From: Piper betle
Lineage: Eukaryota; Streptophyta; Magnoliopsida; Piperales; Piperaceae
Assembly (NCBI GenBank): GCA_033002965.1
Contig: JAURVB010014869.1
Span: 1-64,000, forward strand
DNA: 64,000 nt
Direction: 5' to 3'
Part shown: positions 47,330-59,100 of the stretch, one piece after another
Layout: every line of letters starts with the position of its first letter
How positions within the stretch are numbered: the first letter of the stretch is position 1
Program-made: the position numbers and the translations under genes
The notes under the pieces: generated by a model
Databases searched by the model: none
What the model saw: the letters and a program-made list of their open reading frames with translations, nothing else
What the model was told of the DNA's origin: nothing

Positions 47330-48010
47330 TAAAAATCAAAATCAGAATCAAAATCGGTTTCGATAGAGTCAAAATCGGTTTCAATAGAGTCGGAATCGGT
47401 TTAAATTAGGTTAAAATCGGTCTAGTTAAATCGGCCTGAATCGGTCTTATATAAAAATTTTAACTTAGTCAAAATTAGTAGGTTATTAATATATAATATG
47501 TCATTGTGATGTAATTTTCATGTTATAATGTGTATTATATTTTATAATATTTTTTTATTTTTTTGGATTTTTTTAAAAATTATTAAGGCTAGTTATTATT
47601 TTTTACTCGAGTCGAAGTCAAATCAACTTTTAATTATGAAAATGCCATTGATATAATTTTCTATCTCCCATCTCCCCCACTACCACCCTGTACCCTCCCC
47701 CGATCGCCGTCACCGCCGCCCCTCCTTGTCGCTGCCCTTACCTATATGTCGCGCCCGCACCCCCCTGACCCCTGTCCCCATCACCCCCCTCCTCACCTCC
47801 TGCCCCGCCGCCCTGAAGCCACCCTTGCAGCCCTATCGCCCCGTCATCCCACCCTCGCCCCCCTGGTGCTGCCCTTACCCAGTCGCCTCCCTCGCCACCC
47901 CATCCCCTACTCCTGTTGCCACCCACCCCCCCTGTTGCCCATCGTCGCTCTCACCGCCGGTCAGAATCGGCCAATTCGCGGACCGATTCAACCCTAGCCG
48001 ATTCAGAGGG
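47330..48010 (+). mobile_element. Old fragment of the LTR family (5' part)
   Basis: GGTTATTAATATATAATATGTCATT, a long T-rich tract, TTACTCGAGTCGAAGTC and AATTATGAAAATGCCA correspond in order to 28860-29010. A CCGCC-rich block (about 47690-48000) then ends in CAACCCTAGCCGATTC. It is preceded by diverged AAATCGGTTT repeats. The terminus and 3' half are not recognisable. Confidence 0.6.
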
Positions 48011-49280
48011 TTTTTTAAATTGGATTGTTGCCGATCCGATTTATGCATCAGTGCATTAGACCACTTAAATCATTTTTCCATCGGACATTTGGCCTATATG
48101 TTACGCCAAGGTTTTGGGAGATTCTAATCTAAATTATCCAGTTGAATTAATATCAGACCTCCTCACATCTCAGATTACCTAAATCATCTTTCTCTCTCGT
48201 ATGTGCGATGCGGTGAGGTTTTAGATGGCTCCAATTATCATGAGGCTAATTTTGAATTTGACACTATTATTTATTATAGGCGAATTTTAACTCAATAAAA
48301 TTTTCATTGACTTCTTTTACTTTAAAAATTAACTCAAAAAATAATGTTTTTCCAAAACTTATATACAAGTCTATGGCCTGTTTCGGAACTAATGATGGGG
48401 GACTAACCCAACTGTTTATATTGTATAAAATAATATAATGCCCAATTGTTTTTTTACTTGTAATTATAAAATCCAACTAAACTCAATTAGATATAATCAA
48501 ACAAAACATATCTAAATACAGGTTACAAATCTTGCGTAGTAGTTAGGGATATGTAGGGAAGGGCTACAATTTCCAAAATTCTAAGATATGACCCCATGGG
48601 TTGGTTTAAATTTGGATGCGCAAAGAATAACCTAATAAATAATATACTAGTTAGGGCTAGAAGTGTTTATAGGCCAAATAAGTTTGGTTTAGCTTAGCAT
48701 TGGCAAATTGGGAGTACTTTGTAGCTTGATTAAGCCAGATTTGGCTCAATGTTGGCATTGGTTAGAGAAGAGAAGGGCTTCAAATTTGGATTTGGGCTTA
48801 GACTATTTTGATGGAATAATTTGGATCCAATTGGTTAGGGCTAGAAGTGTTCATAGGCTGATTAAGCTTAGTTATGTGAAAGCTTGATTAACATTTTGGC
48901 TCCCATTTGTAATTTACAAACTAGGAACAAAGCAAGGTAACCTTTGATGTTTTTTTATTAGTTGAATACATTTTATGCTAGTAGGTATAGGGTGATACCA
49001 ACATGTAATATAATATGTATAAAACAATTAGTATCCAGTTTGGTTATAGATACTGAGTGTTGAAAGCTGTATTAAGTTTGATTTGGATGGGTATTATTAG
49101 TGTTGCATGATAAAAAGCTTAATCGCAATACAAAGAAAGTATTATACAAATCCAGCCCTCTGTGAATTAATCAAGTTTAGATAATATTAAGTACAATTAG
49201 TCTCCTTGAAATCTTTCTAGGACATTGCCATCCTTGGGAGGGTTGGGTACCATCCTCCACAATCCCCCAATGTTTCATCT
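48011..49280. other. AT-rich spacer with a short local duplication
   Basis: GGTTAGGGCTAGAAGTGTT-type segments occur at about 48652-48680 and 48834-48860. Both are followed by ATAGGC and a TTAAGC/AAGTTTGG region. No gene supported. Confidence 0.4.
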
Positions 49281-49283
49281 ATG

Positions 49284-49550
49284 ACTGCTAATTGAACGAG
49301 CCAGCTCGCGAGTTATTTTCACTCTTATGATTGAGTTGATTTCGAGCTCCTCAAAATTAACAGTTTTAAGTATATTCAAATTCGAATCGAGCTCAAACAA
49401 CATAAAAAATATTCGAATCGATTTCGAATACATACGTTAAAAGCTTGTTCAATTTCGAATCTAGTTTAAACAATCTTCGAATTATTCGAATTGAATTCGA
49501 ACAAAAACTACTTCGGCTAACTCGGTTCATTTGATGGCCCTAGCCTCATC
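49284..49550. mobile_element. hAT-like MITE (partial copy of the composite repeat's right unit)
   Basis: CTGCTAATTGAACGAGCCAG at one end and TTTGATGGCCCTAG at the other, with GAGCTCAAACAACATAAAAA inside, parallels 52861-53145 and 41148-41515. The ends are imperfectly inverted (GGGCTGCTAAT versus ATTAGTAGCCC types). The hAT class is inferred from the terminal style only. Confidence 0.6.
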
Positions 49551-50202
49551 CTCTAACATAGGGAGATCCATGTGAATTACCTCGAATAAATGCATGTGTA
49601 AATTACCTCACAGCCTTTCTTTAAAATTACACTCATTCCAGCTTATATCTTATTGTTTTCTCCCTTATTGTTGGAGATAATGCAGCGAATTCAGTTTTTG
49701 ACAAAATGAGCTGAAGTTGGCAGTTCAATGAAGGGAAATGAGAACATAGCACGCATATGAAAGTTCTTCATGGAAGAAGCCACACAATTTCACATTGAAT
49801 GTGAAATCTATAACAATGGTTCAGGGAAAAAATGGTAGTACAAAAATGCTTGCCCTCTTCATAACTCTCATTGCTGTCTCATACTAATCATGTCAGATAC
49901 AAAGCCTGCATTTAGTACATTAAGTTCACAACCAAAATAAATTTAGACTTCAGACCATATGGTAACAAACCACTTCCTTGAAAAAATGGCACTGAATCAG
50001 TACAAGAGCAATCAGGATGGCAAAACTCATGCAGCTCAATCTTCAACTGCCATCCGCAGGACCATCGCAATGGAATATTGCTGGTTCTTTGACAGAAGGA
50101 ATAGGCCAAAATCACTCCACACTTTAATTTGCTCATTGATTCGAGCAGGCTGCCGACTGCCAATTCCAGAAGGAAACATATTTGCTACCTCACAAAACCC
50201 AA

Positions 50203-52072
50203 CTAAATAAGATTTGCTTTCTTGAGAAATCTTATTGTCCGGCAATAATACGGCCATATTGATTCAATGAAGTCAAGATACATTTCGTAGACCGCTTCCT
50301 TCAGCTCTCTCAGTTTTTGCTTCAAGAACTCTCTACAATCCAAATTTAGGACGTTCTTCACAGGCTGCCACAGAACAGCAAAGAGCTCTTTTAGTCTCCC
50401 TTCAGAAAGGAAAGTATGAATTACCCTGTAGTAACTGGGCATGTTCTTAATGATTCGAATAGTCTGCCTAATGCTAAAAATATATAGGACACAAACAGCT
50501 TGCAGAAGTTTGATGTAGACAGCAACTATCAATGGGCCAAGAACCCACAATGGGGTTAATTCTCTTGAGACTTCAGCTCCATACATTATGTTTACTGCCA
50601 GATAGCCAGGGATACTGGAGAAGCAAAAAATAAAAATAAAACAGTAAACTGTACTGATACGTTAATGCAAAAATACATTTGCACCATCTAATAATATAAG
50701 GAAATAACTTACTCTGACAATGCAAAACACAATCCTTTTCATTTCACTTTCAAATAAGTATCGATAGTAATAAATTCTCTGAGGAGTTGAGTGAATTCAA
50801 GAAAAGATCAATCATCTCATGCAAGTATACCCTTGACACCCACAAAAAACAGCCAGACAATGTTTTTCGGCCAATTACTCAACAAATCCCCTTGAGTGGG
50901 CAAGTTGCCACTGGAGATCAGACATATAACCACATACTCATACTCTCTTTCCACGACTACTATTTATTAATTCAGCTCTCAGAAAAAGTCATTTTTCTAA
51001 GGATTAAAAGGTAACTTCAAAGAAAGGTAACCTATACCAAAATAAACTGAAAAAAGGACTTACAATACCAGAAGTGGAACTTTTATAGCAATGTTGAGTG
51101 CAAGGAAATAATGCAATGCAGCCTTAGGAAGGCTACTAGCAGCCGGTTTTACTGGAAAATGCTCATTTTTGGTCTCTACATTCTCCTCCGGTTCCTGGAG
51201 AGTCACTTTCTCATTTTGAAGTATGGTAGATTGCGTTCTCAATGTAAGGATCCATTTTTTCACTAATGTTTGCACTCCCAAGTAGGTTACAAAGGTTTGC
51301 TCTTGATTTTTGGATGAATAAGATGCAGAAACTTCCTCTTGGTCCGAAATGCCACTTGTCACTGCTTCTTTTTCCTGATCTGTAAAGGACACCTGCACTG
51401 TATTTTTACAAGAGTTTGATTCACCTTCGCCATTCTGAGCCCTACCTTTAAATGATAATATCTTTAATGGTTTAACCTTTAACCAGACCTTTGGTTCATA
51501 ACCCCTGCACTTCCCAGAAAGAAAGCTTTCAACAATACACAACAGACTTAGCCAGCATTAAATACTTTCAGTTAGCATCATTACAAAAACTCTAAAAGTG
51601 ACTTCAATAAAGCATAAGTTATGATAACTCACTAAATTACTCAGAAAAATGTCAAGCTAAGAATACATGAGTTAATCATTATAACTTGCAGGAAAGCACA
51701 ACAAAATTTCAAAATTAAAAAAATTAATGTGGTTGGCTTCAGCTCTTGTGAGTACAACGGTAAAAAATGAAACATATTAGTGCAACATCAATATCAAGTG
51801 AAAAATGCTAGCAAAAGGCTTCTATATTCCACATTGTTTGAATCAATAAGCTGGTTTTTTAGGTATTTATTGTAACATCAACAACAGATCACAAGCGAAG
51901 CCACAAAAGATCCCGACCTAAAATAAACACAGGGAGAGGGAGAGAGATGAGAAAAAAACACACCTCAAACAAGGGCGGCCTCTCAAAACACACTGCTCAA
52001 CTTTTTTACAGGTTTGAATTGAACATAACTGTTTCGAGAAAATGATCTCAAAGAAAGAGTCATGCTGAATCC
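50203..52072 (-). CDS. Conserved plant membrane protein, unknown function (three 3' exons)
   Basis: Three exons join in phase. Exon A is 52072-51964 (acceptor TTTTCTCAG, donor GTGTGT), encoding FFEIIFSKQLCSIQTC and CVLRGRPCL. Exon B is about 51531-51064, ending at GTAAGT, encoding VESFLSGKCRGYEPKVWLKV, a charged low-complexity middle, then ALHYFLALNIAIKVPLLV. Exon C is 50615-50203 (acceptor CTTCTCCAG), encoding IPGYLAVNIMYGAEVSREL, LWVLGPLIVAVYIKLLQ and an end in SIWPYYCRTIRFLKKANLI. Two or three hydrophobic segments span B/C, and the C-terminal half is helical and charged. I recall plant proteins with the YYCRTIRFLKKANLI ending but no assigned function. The 5' coding exon or exons are not identified; a GC-rich exon-like block at 55548-55695 is the likely leader. 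Confidence 0.7.
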
Positions 52073-52182
52073 CTGAGAAAATAAACAGAAGATCAAAAAC
52101 AAAATAAGTTACTGCAAAACAGAGTCCTATATATTGCAAAATATGCAATCTAGAGGACAATCATATGCCCTTTGAATAAGGT

Positions 52183-52651
52183 TGCTAATTAAGTGAGCCA
52201 GTTCGTGAGCATTTGGCGTACGGCTCAGCTCGACTCGACTATAAACTCGACATTTAAATGCTCGAACTCGAACTCAACTCAAACTGGAATCCTACGAGTC
52301 CAGTTTGAGCTGAAATCCTACGAGTCGAGTTTGAACTGGAATCTTACAAGTCGAGTTTGAGTAAGGCAGTGTTCGACTCGACTCGGTTATAACTCGAACT
52401 CAACTCGAAATCAACTTGTAGCTCGACTTAATAATATAATATAATAATATACATAATATCACTTACCTACTTAAAATACATTTGAAATCATAGATAAATA
52501 TTATTATTGACTACGTAGTAAAGGATGGTGGTGGTGGGGGTGTTTTATTTTTTACTTTTTGTTTTTTTATCTAATCTAGGTCGGCCATATAATTGAATGA
52601 TCCAGATTAAAGTATGAGACAAAAACATTATTTGCCCCCAGCTAAGATAAT

Positions 52652-52686
<35 letters not shown>

Positions 52687-53150
52687 TTTAATTGCAACTA
52701 ATTATATTTATTTATATACAATAAAATAACAAAGTAGCATCATAGCTCAGTTAGGAGAGCGTTACACCGCATTATTTAATGCTATTTTTTGTTGGATATG
52801 CCTTTCATTATTAATAATTTCCTCCACCCTAAGAAAAGGGAAAAAGAAAATCATAAATAAAGGGCTGCTAGTTGAGCAAGCCAGCTCGTGAATTACTTTC
52901 GACCTTATAATCGAGCTGGTTCTGAGCTCCCGAACGAGCTAGTTTTAAGCTGGTCAAAATTAAACAGTTTAAGTGTATTCGAGCTCGAGTTGAGCTCGAA
53001 CAACATAAAAATGCTTGAGCCAATTTCAAGTATATATGTTCAAAACTCGTTCGATCTCGAGTTGAGTTCAAACAAACTTCGAGCTATTTGAGTCAAGTTC
53101 GAGCACAAGTTAAGCTAGGTTCGCTCGCTCATTTAGTAGCCCTACCTTCG
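52183..53150. repeat. Composite repeat, uninterrupted copy (virus-free paralogue)
   Basis: Starts TTGCTAATTAAGTGAGCC and runs through ACATTTAAATGCTCGAACTC, a TA run (52654-52684), AGTTTAATTGCAACTAATTA, a tRNA-Phe remnant and an hAT-like MITE (52861-53145, GGGCTGCTAGTTGAGC...TTAGTAGCCCTACC). Same order as 32748-33230 plus 40749-41520, but with nothing inserted in the TA run. Lies upstream of the recognised exons of the membrane-protein gene. Confidence 0.88.
52737..52771 (+). pseudogene. tRNA-Phe remnant, diverged copy 3
   Basis: CATAGCTCAGTTAGGAGAGC followed by GTTACACCGCA: same deletion form as 40851-40890 with further decay. Its GCTCAGTT keeps the ancestral tRNA base lost in the other copies. 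Confidence 0.65.
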
Positions 53151-53379
53151 AATAGCACACAAAATAAAAATAAAAAATAAAAACAAAAATCATGGCAAAT
53201 AGCAAAGAAAACTTGATTAAAAATATTGGCAACATCACCAACTCATATATGCAAAATAAATTGGCAGTAACAACAGCTAATATAGTAATAGTTTGACTTA
53301 TATTTTATAGGTAAAATAGAAATGAGGATCGTGAATTGCGCATCCATCCACAATAAGGGAAGCATGGTTAAAACCTTTT

Positions 53380-55240
53380 GTCCAAGAAGTGGCAATGCCC
53401 TTTGAAGCAAAGAAGGGAGGATGCATTAAAATCATCAAAACTCCAGCCAAAAATGTTATACTAATTAGAAAACTCCTATTTGCGCAAAATCTCACTGATT
53501 TTACAATTCAATGCAACAAAATAGCAGTTAACAAATACTGAAAAAATGTAAATAACAACAACACTAGTTTATACAATGAAGCTAATATAGAGGCCCTAAT
53601 TATCAAATAAAGTAGCAAATTTGTACCCAAAAAAAGTTACAACAAAAACACCCATTACGTGTTTATGCAAACATAATGGCCCTAAAGTCAAAAGTCGTAG
53701 AAAATTAGTACCAAAAAATGCTACCTTTACGCAAATACATATGCCCCAAATACCAGAAGAAGTAGATAATTAGTACCCAAAATGAAACTAACAACAAACA
53801 CACCCATCTACACATTTATGCCAACATATTAGCCCCAATGTAGAAAGAAAAAATAAACTAGCATAAAAAATGTCACTGACAACTAACATGCCCATTTAAA
53901 AATTCAAGCAAACATGACGACCCATAGAAAAAAGCATTTAGTACCAGAAAATGAAACAAAAGCACTCACTTGCACATTTATGAAAACGTGATGGCCCTAC
54001 ACTCAAAGAAATCAGCAAATTCCCATAAAAAATGTTCCTCACAAAGAACACACCCATTAACACATTTATGCAAACATGATGGCCTAATGTCAAAAATTGC
54101 AACAAATACGTCTTAATTATTTGCAGACCAAGATTTCAACTTCACAATGCATGAGAAGCACCAAAATTTCATCCAAAGTGTGGCCCTTTCATCACTATAC
54201 AAATTAGAGACCCCAATTTGTGCAAATTTCCACTCATTTCACGCTTTAATGCAAGAAGTAGCTAGCCAATTAATACCAAAAAATGTTAATTACAACAAGC
54301 ACACCCATTAATACATTTATGAAACATGATGGCCTAATGCCAATAAATTGAAACAAATAAATCCCAATTATTTGCAGTACAAGATTTTAACTTCTCGATG
54401 CATAAATTAATTAAAATTCCCTCCAAAACGTGTCCTTTCTTATCATTATACGAATTAAAGACTCCAATTGCTACAAAATTTGCTCATTCTCACCCTTTAG
54501 GGGTAACAAATGGCACCTAAAATGTCACAAACAACGAAAACACTCAATGGCACATTTATGAGGACATGATGGCCCTAATGTCAGAGGACTGCAACAAATA
54601 CATCTGAAATATTTATAGTAGAAGATTTCAATTTCACAATGCACAACTACCACCACAACTTCATCCAAAGTGTGGACCTTTTTATGATTATACAAATCAG
54701 AGACTCCTATTTTGTGCAACTATTTGTGTTTCCCTCATTAATAATTGGTACAAAAAGAAAATCTTACAAACCAAAAGAAGTAAACACTCGTTCACCCATT
54801 TAATGCAATCGTGATGGTCTTCATCTCAGAGAAGCCCACCAAACACACCACAACTATATGCAGCAGAGGACTTCAACTCCAAACTAAATAAAAAAACACC
54901 AAACATTCATCCAAAGGATGCACCTTTTTACAAAAACACAAATCAGAGACTCCTGTTTGGCGCTCAATTTCGCCTATTTCTGCCTATTCCTATTTTCACC
55001 CCAGGGATTACCACTAGAAAACGTTACAAACAAAAAAATACATAAATCATCTCCCCATATACGCAAACATGATGGCCCTAATCTCAGAGAAGCGCAACAA
55101 GCACACCAGAAGCATTTGCAGTACAAGATTTCAACTCCAAAGCACGAGCCTTTTTATCATTATACGAATCAGAGACTCCAATGTTGTGCAAAACTTCACC
55201 TCTCTCTGCGAATTTCGAATCTCACTGCAGTAATTACTAC
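53380..55240. repeat. Degenerate tandem array, about 245-bp units
   Basis: The motif CACATTTATGCAAACATGATGGCC recurs in variants near 53660, 53813, 53976, 54060, 54314, 54553, 54797 and 55060; the later spacings are about 254, 239, 244 and 263 bp and the earlier ones shorter. Each long unit also holds a CAAGATTTCAACTCCA-type box, TTCATCCAAAGTGTGG, and ATCAGAGACTCCTATTTTG. No coding frame persists. Related units recur at 59590-60270. Confidence 0.75.
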
Positions 55241-55930
55241 AAAAATAAAAATATATAAAAACTCTATAGACAGAAAAAAAAACAAAATAAAAATCATTTA
55301 CCCATTTCTGCTTAGATGATGTTCCTAACCACCAAACCCAACATTCTTAGCTTCAACAAAATGCATCTCTTCTTCCAATCCACTAAACCCAATCCCATAC
55401 ATACACCCCCAAACCCTACCTCAAAACTACACCCACAACGTCACTTTATTTTCTTATTTCTCATCAACCCAAAAACGCAGAAACCAAAATTCCCACCAAA
55501 AGAAGTGCTCAACAGAAAATGGGGAGGATTGATAATGGACGCGGTACCTGGGGCGGGAAGCCGGCGGGGAGACGACCGGCGTGGGTAGCGCAGGGAAGAG
55601 GGCCCATCGGGGATGGGCTAGAGCGGGGATGATGGGCTCGTCGCCACGGCGGAGGACCGACGCCGGCGAGGAAGAGCGGCGGCGGCGGCGTCGGAGAAAA
55701 TTAATTTGAAAATAAAACCTTGTACATTCTTATTAATTGTATATATTAAGAATATACAAAATCAATTTCAAAATTATAACTACATTATTTTAAATAAAAT
55801 AATAAATATTTATTTAATTTTTAAAATGTAGTTGTATGTACATATTAAAAGTGATTTTAATTTTATTATGTTAAAAAATTTAATAACTAAATGTAATTTA
55901 TTTTTTAATTATTTTTTCTTTGAATAAATT
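54530..55930. repeat. Segmental duplication, copy 1 (partner 59580-60675)
   Basis: The last array units, the GC-rich block (GGCGGGAAGCCGGCGGGGAG) and the AT-rich flank (GAGAAAATTAATTT, GTATATATTAAGAATATAC, ACATATTAAAAGTGATTTTA) recur in the same order at 59580-60675. Copy 1 holds about 300 bp extra around 55205-55515. Confidence 0.85.
55548..55695 (-). other. GC-rich exon-like block (putative first exon), copy 1
   Basis: On the minus strand a very GC-rich tract ends in CGCCCCAG followed by GTACCG, a plausible splice donor at 55547-55546. Its location upstream of the membrane-protein exons suggests a 5' leader. A close copy lies at 60312-60440. Confidence 0.45.
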
Positions 55931-57490
55931 ATAATTTGATGGATAATTTTGTCATTATAACAAAATATCATTTTTTTATAATTAAGTTTGATTTTCTAAG
56001 CAAGTGTTAATATAAAAATAATCCACCCTTTTGGTAAAAAGTTTTTTTTAGAGTATGAAACGTAAAAAAATAGCATTAGTAGAACATATATCTTTATCTC
56101 AGCTCAAGTTAATCTAAATCATTAGATGATAATAACGATTAGACGATAAAAATAGTTTTGTCTAATTTTTTTTAAAAATGGTATGAAATGTTGCTTCACG
56201 TGGGGGCTTATATATGTGTTTGAGATACATTAGAATTTTTAAATATACATTTTTATTGAAGAAGAGACAATCTATGATATTCTAATTTGTAGTTTTTATT
56301 TTAGTTGTATTTTAATAGGCAGAATATTTGTTAATAAAAGTTGATATGTTTTTAATTACTTACAAATTCTTAAATGAATATGATAAATTAAAATTCTTTT
56401 ATTTTTTATAATTACTAATATTCATTTAATATAATACCACTGATTTTAATCACTTTCCTAAGTCCTATTAGGTATAATCCCACTACGGTTAAAAATCTTT
56501 TATGTTTATTACTCAAATGGTTTATAATTTTTATATTTATAACTATTCTAAAATAACTTATGTTAACATTAATTGGTTTATATTTTTGAAGTAGTTCCTA
56601 CCGTCCTTGGCCCCCTACTCACAATAAAAATGTTATTTTTTAAAGAATTTCAGACGTGCGTCTTCACTCCATAGAGATGAGAACGCTCCCTTTGGAGGTT
56701 AAAAACATCATTTAAAATAAAAAACATCATTTAAAAAAAACCATGACCAAGTTATCAGGGGAACCTTGTGCAAGTATTCATTCATGTTCAAACAAAAGCT
56801 TTCATACAAGGAACTTTATCCATTGCAAAATAATAATGAACCTTGCCATCTCAGCATTCAGATGGCTTGTTTTTTGCCACCTACCAAAACCATGCCTTGA
56901 ACCAGCTCAACCATATACCTCAGTTAAAAACATGGCAACTGATATGATAAAGCCTTCAACACATTTATTCTTCTTCTTCCTTGTTTCATAAAACACATGT
57001 TCAATATTAGTTGCCCAATCTAATCTAATCTATTAAAATGCCAGCAATAATTCTTCACACTGGCTACATGTATACATGAGAAGAAATGTGAAACTTTTTC
57101 ATGCCATTTTGGTCCAAGCAGATTTCCTGAGCAGTACTTTGTTCTGACTCTGCCAATGCTTGCATACTTGTTTCGACAAGCTGTGCAATGCATGTTTTTC
57201 TAGGATGAAGCTCCGAGGAGGATTCTTGTGCTGGTTTTTACGAACCTGAATCATTGGCCCAGACCAGAGCTTGAAGCTTTCTCTTGCACTTCAGTTTCAT
57301 GAAAGAGTAATTCCGCTTCTGTATCATTGCTCATTCTTGCTTGCTTTCATTTGTCATTTTCTACTATGAGCTTCATAAAAGGGGATAACAACCAGAACAT
57401 GAAGGGGAAGCATTTATTTTTTAGGTCAGTATAAATTAATCTTACATGTTGCCATGGATTATAACCTCCAGTATAAAACATGCCAATAAT
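55931..57490. other. AT-rich spacer and 3' flank of the PPR gene
   Basis: No gene in 55931-56740. The 56990-57200 part has a paralogue at 8150-8345. The stretch from 57200 to 57516 is probably 3' UTR of the minus-strand PPR gene. Confidence 0.45.
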
Positions 57491-57516
57491 ATATCTAACA
57501 GAACATGTCCACCACT

Positions 57517-59010
57517 TCAACATCTTTTATAGCCCTTTATTTTTTGGATCAAATGAATATAGTGACCTTCCTTTATCATGTCCCCTATAACCTCATTTGC
57601 TTCAGAACGCCGCCCAGCAGTTCGGAGGTTTCCCACAAGCCTACTATACACCAAAAAGTTTGGGGGGCAACCTTTCATCTTCATATCTTGAAGCATGTTA
57701 CAAGCTTCTTCGAATTTACCAGCAACGCAAAGCCCACGGATCATAGAATTATATGTAAAAACATTTGGAAGCTTTCCTCTTATCATCATTTCATCAAACA
57801 TTTTTTGCGCTTTGTCTAGATCCCCAGCAACAACATATCCTGTGATCATAACTGTATAGAAAACAACATCAGGCTCACATCCTTTCTCAAGCATTTTATC
57901 AAAAAAGTATTTGCAGGCGTCCAGATTCCCTGCTCTGCTGAGCCCATCAATCAATGAGGTAAAATGAAGAGTTCGAGGATGGCATCCCACCTTATCCATG
58001 TGATCTAAAAGACCAATTGCAGACACAGGCTTGTCAGATTTACCAAGCACGTGCAGAAGTATGTTGTAGGTGTGAAGATCGGGAGAAATTCCCGTCTGCC
58101 CCATCTCATGAAATACTCTGGAGAACTCGTTCAGTTTACCAAGTCGATACTTTGCATACATAAGAATATTGTAAGTTAGGATATCCGGGGAGTGCCCAGA
58201 ATGTAACATCTGTTGATAGACCCATTCAATCAACCTATACTGATCTACAACAAGGAGTGAGTGGAGAATTGCATTGAATGAATGCTTGAAAGGCCGAAAA
58301 TTAAATGTTTCAGACATCATGAACTGCTCTACCACTTTTCTAGCCATGCCTGCCTGACCACAAGTACAAATCAATATGTTAAAAGTCCTAGCTGTAGTTG
58401 ATACCCCTTCTTCGACCATCACTTTCAATAACCTCCACATTGGCTTGAACTCTTCGCATACGGCAAAAATCTTCAACATGATATTGTATGAGTTTGAAGT
58501 GTGCCTGAAATCGCCTTGGGCATTGGCCCACATGAAAATTTTAAAAGCCAACCTAGCACTGCGGGCTCTATTCGCATGATTGATTGATCTTAGAATCATC
58601 ATAAGAACTTCTAACATAATGCGGTTATTAACTTTGATATGCATTCCATCAAGAACAGTTTTAGCATCATTTCCAGGCCCATCTTGTTGTAGAACTTCAT
58701 ATATGATATCAACCTCACGTTTATACCTTTTTGAATATCCTTGATGAGAGGAGATTTCCTCAAAAAACTCAGCTTTTTGGTCACTCTCCATACCAGTTAA
58801 AGGATTCTTATGAGAGGAGTCAAATAACAATTTCTCCTGGAAAATAGAATGGACATCCATTCTCTCCGTTTTATCTGCACAGCCCTGATGTTCAACCTTC
58901 CTGCTGCCACCTTTATTACCACCACTTGAATCAGATAACCAGCGATAAGCAAGGGGAAACATGTAGACTTTTTGATTATAAAATCTGCTGAAACCAATAA
59001 AAGACTTCAT
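57517..59010 (-). CDS. P-class pentatricopeptide repeat protein, probably organellar
   Basis: 497 residues, intact, coding sequence in one exon. PPR proteins bind organellar RNA in a base-specific way to control its processing or translation. The start at 59010 has an in-frame TAG two codons upstream, so it cannot extend further. The N-terminus (MKSFIGFSRFYNQKVYMFPL) is basic and hydrophobic without early acids, fitting a mitochondrial transit peptide. About nine 35-residue PPR motifs fill residues 170-490, for example ILTYNILMYAKYRLGKLNEF, LHTYNILLHVLGKSDKPVSA and VFTYNSMIRGLCVAGKFEEA; no E or DYW tail follows, so it is P class. The C-terminus GHYIHLIQKIKGYKRC resembles a small conserved group including Arabidopsis At1g55630/At3g60050 (from memory). 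A leader exon is separated by an intron (acceptor CAG before 59101). Confidence 0.93.
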   Translation of the reverse strand: MKSFIGFSRFYNQKVYMFPLAYRWLSDSSGGNKGGSRKVEHQGCADKTERMDVHSIFQEKLLFDSSHKNPLTGMESDQKAEFFEEISSHQGYSKRYKREVDIIYEVLQQDGPGNDAKTVLDGMHIKVNNRIMLEVLMMILRSINHANRARSARLAFKIFMWANAQGDFRHTSNSYNIMLKIFAVCEEFKPMWRLLKVMVEEGVSTTARTFNILICTCGQAGMARKVVEQFMMSETFNFRPFKHSFNAILHSLLVVDQYRLIEWVYQQMLHSGHSPDILTYNILMYAKYRLGKLNEFSRVFHEMGQTGISPDLHTYNILLHVLGKSDKPVSAIGLLDHMDKVGCHPRTLHFTSLIDGLSRAGNLDACKYFFDKMLEKGCEPDVVFYTVMITGYVVAGDLDKAQKMFDEMMIRGKLPNVFTYNSMIRGLCVAGKFEEACNMLQDMKMKGCPPNFLVYSRLVGNLRTAGRRSEANEVIGDMIKEGHYIHLIQKIKGYKRC

Positions 59011-59100
59011 TGACTAGACTTGCAGGCAACCATCGAGACAGTGGGCCACAGAAAGCATAAGTAATTTAAACTCTACCGGACTGTGAAAAACATTTTGGAG

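Noticed and set aside
53298..53495. 65-codon minus ORF with hydrophobic start, considered as first exon of the membrane-protein gene
   Set aside because: Its sequence aligns with units of the degenerate array, and no splice signal joins it in phase to 52072.
53380..55240. CRISPR-like array
   Set aside because: Units are long, degenerate and without constant short repeats or spacers, in a plant genome; it is an ordinary tandem repeat.
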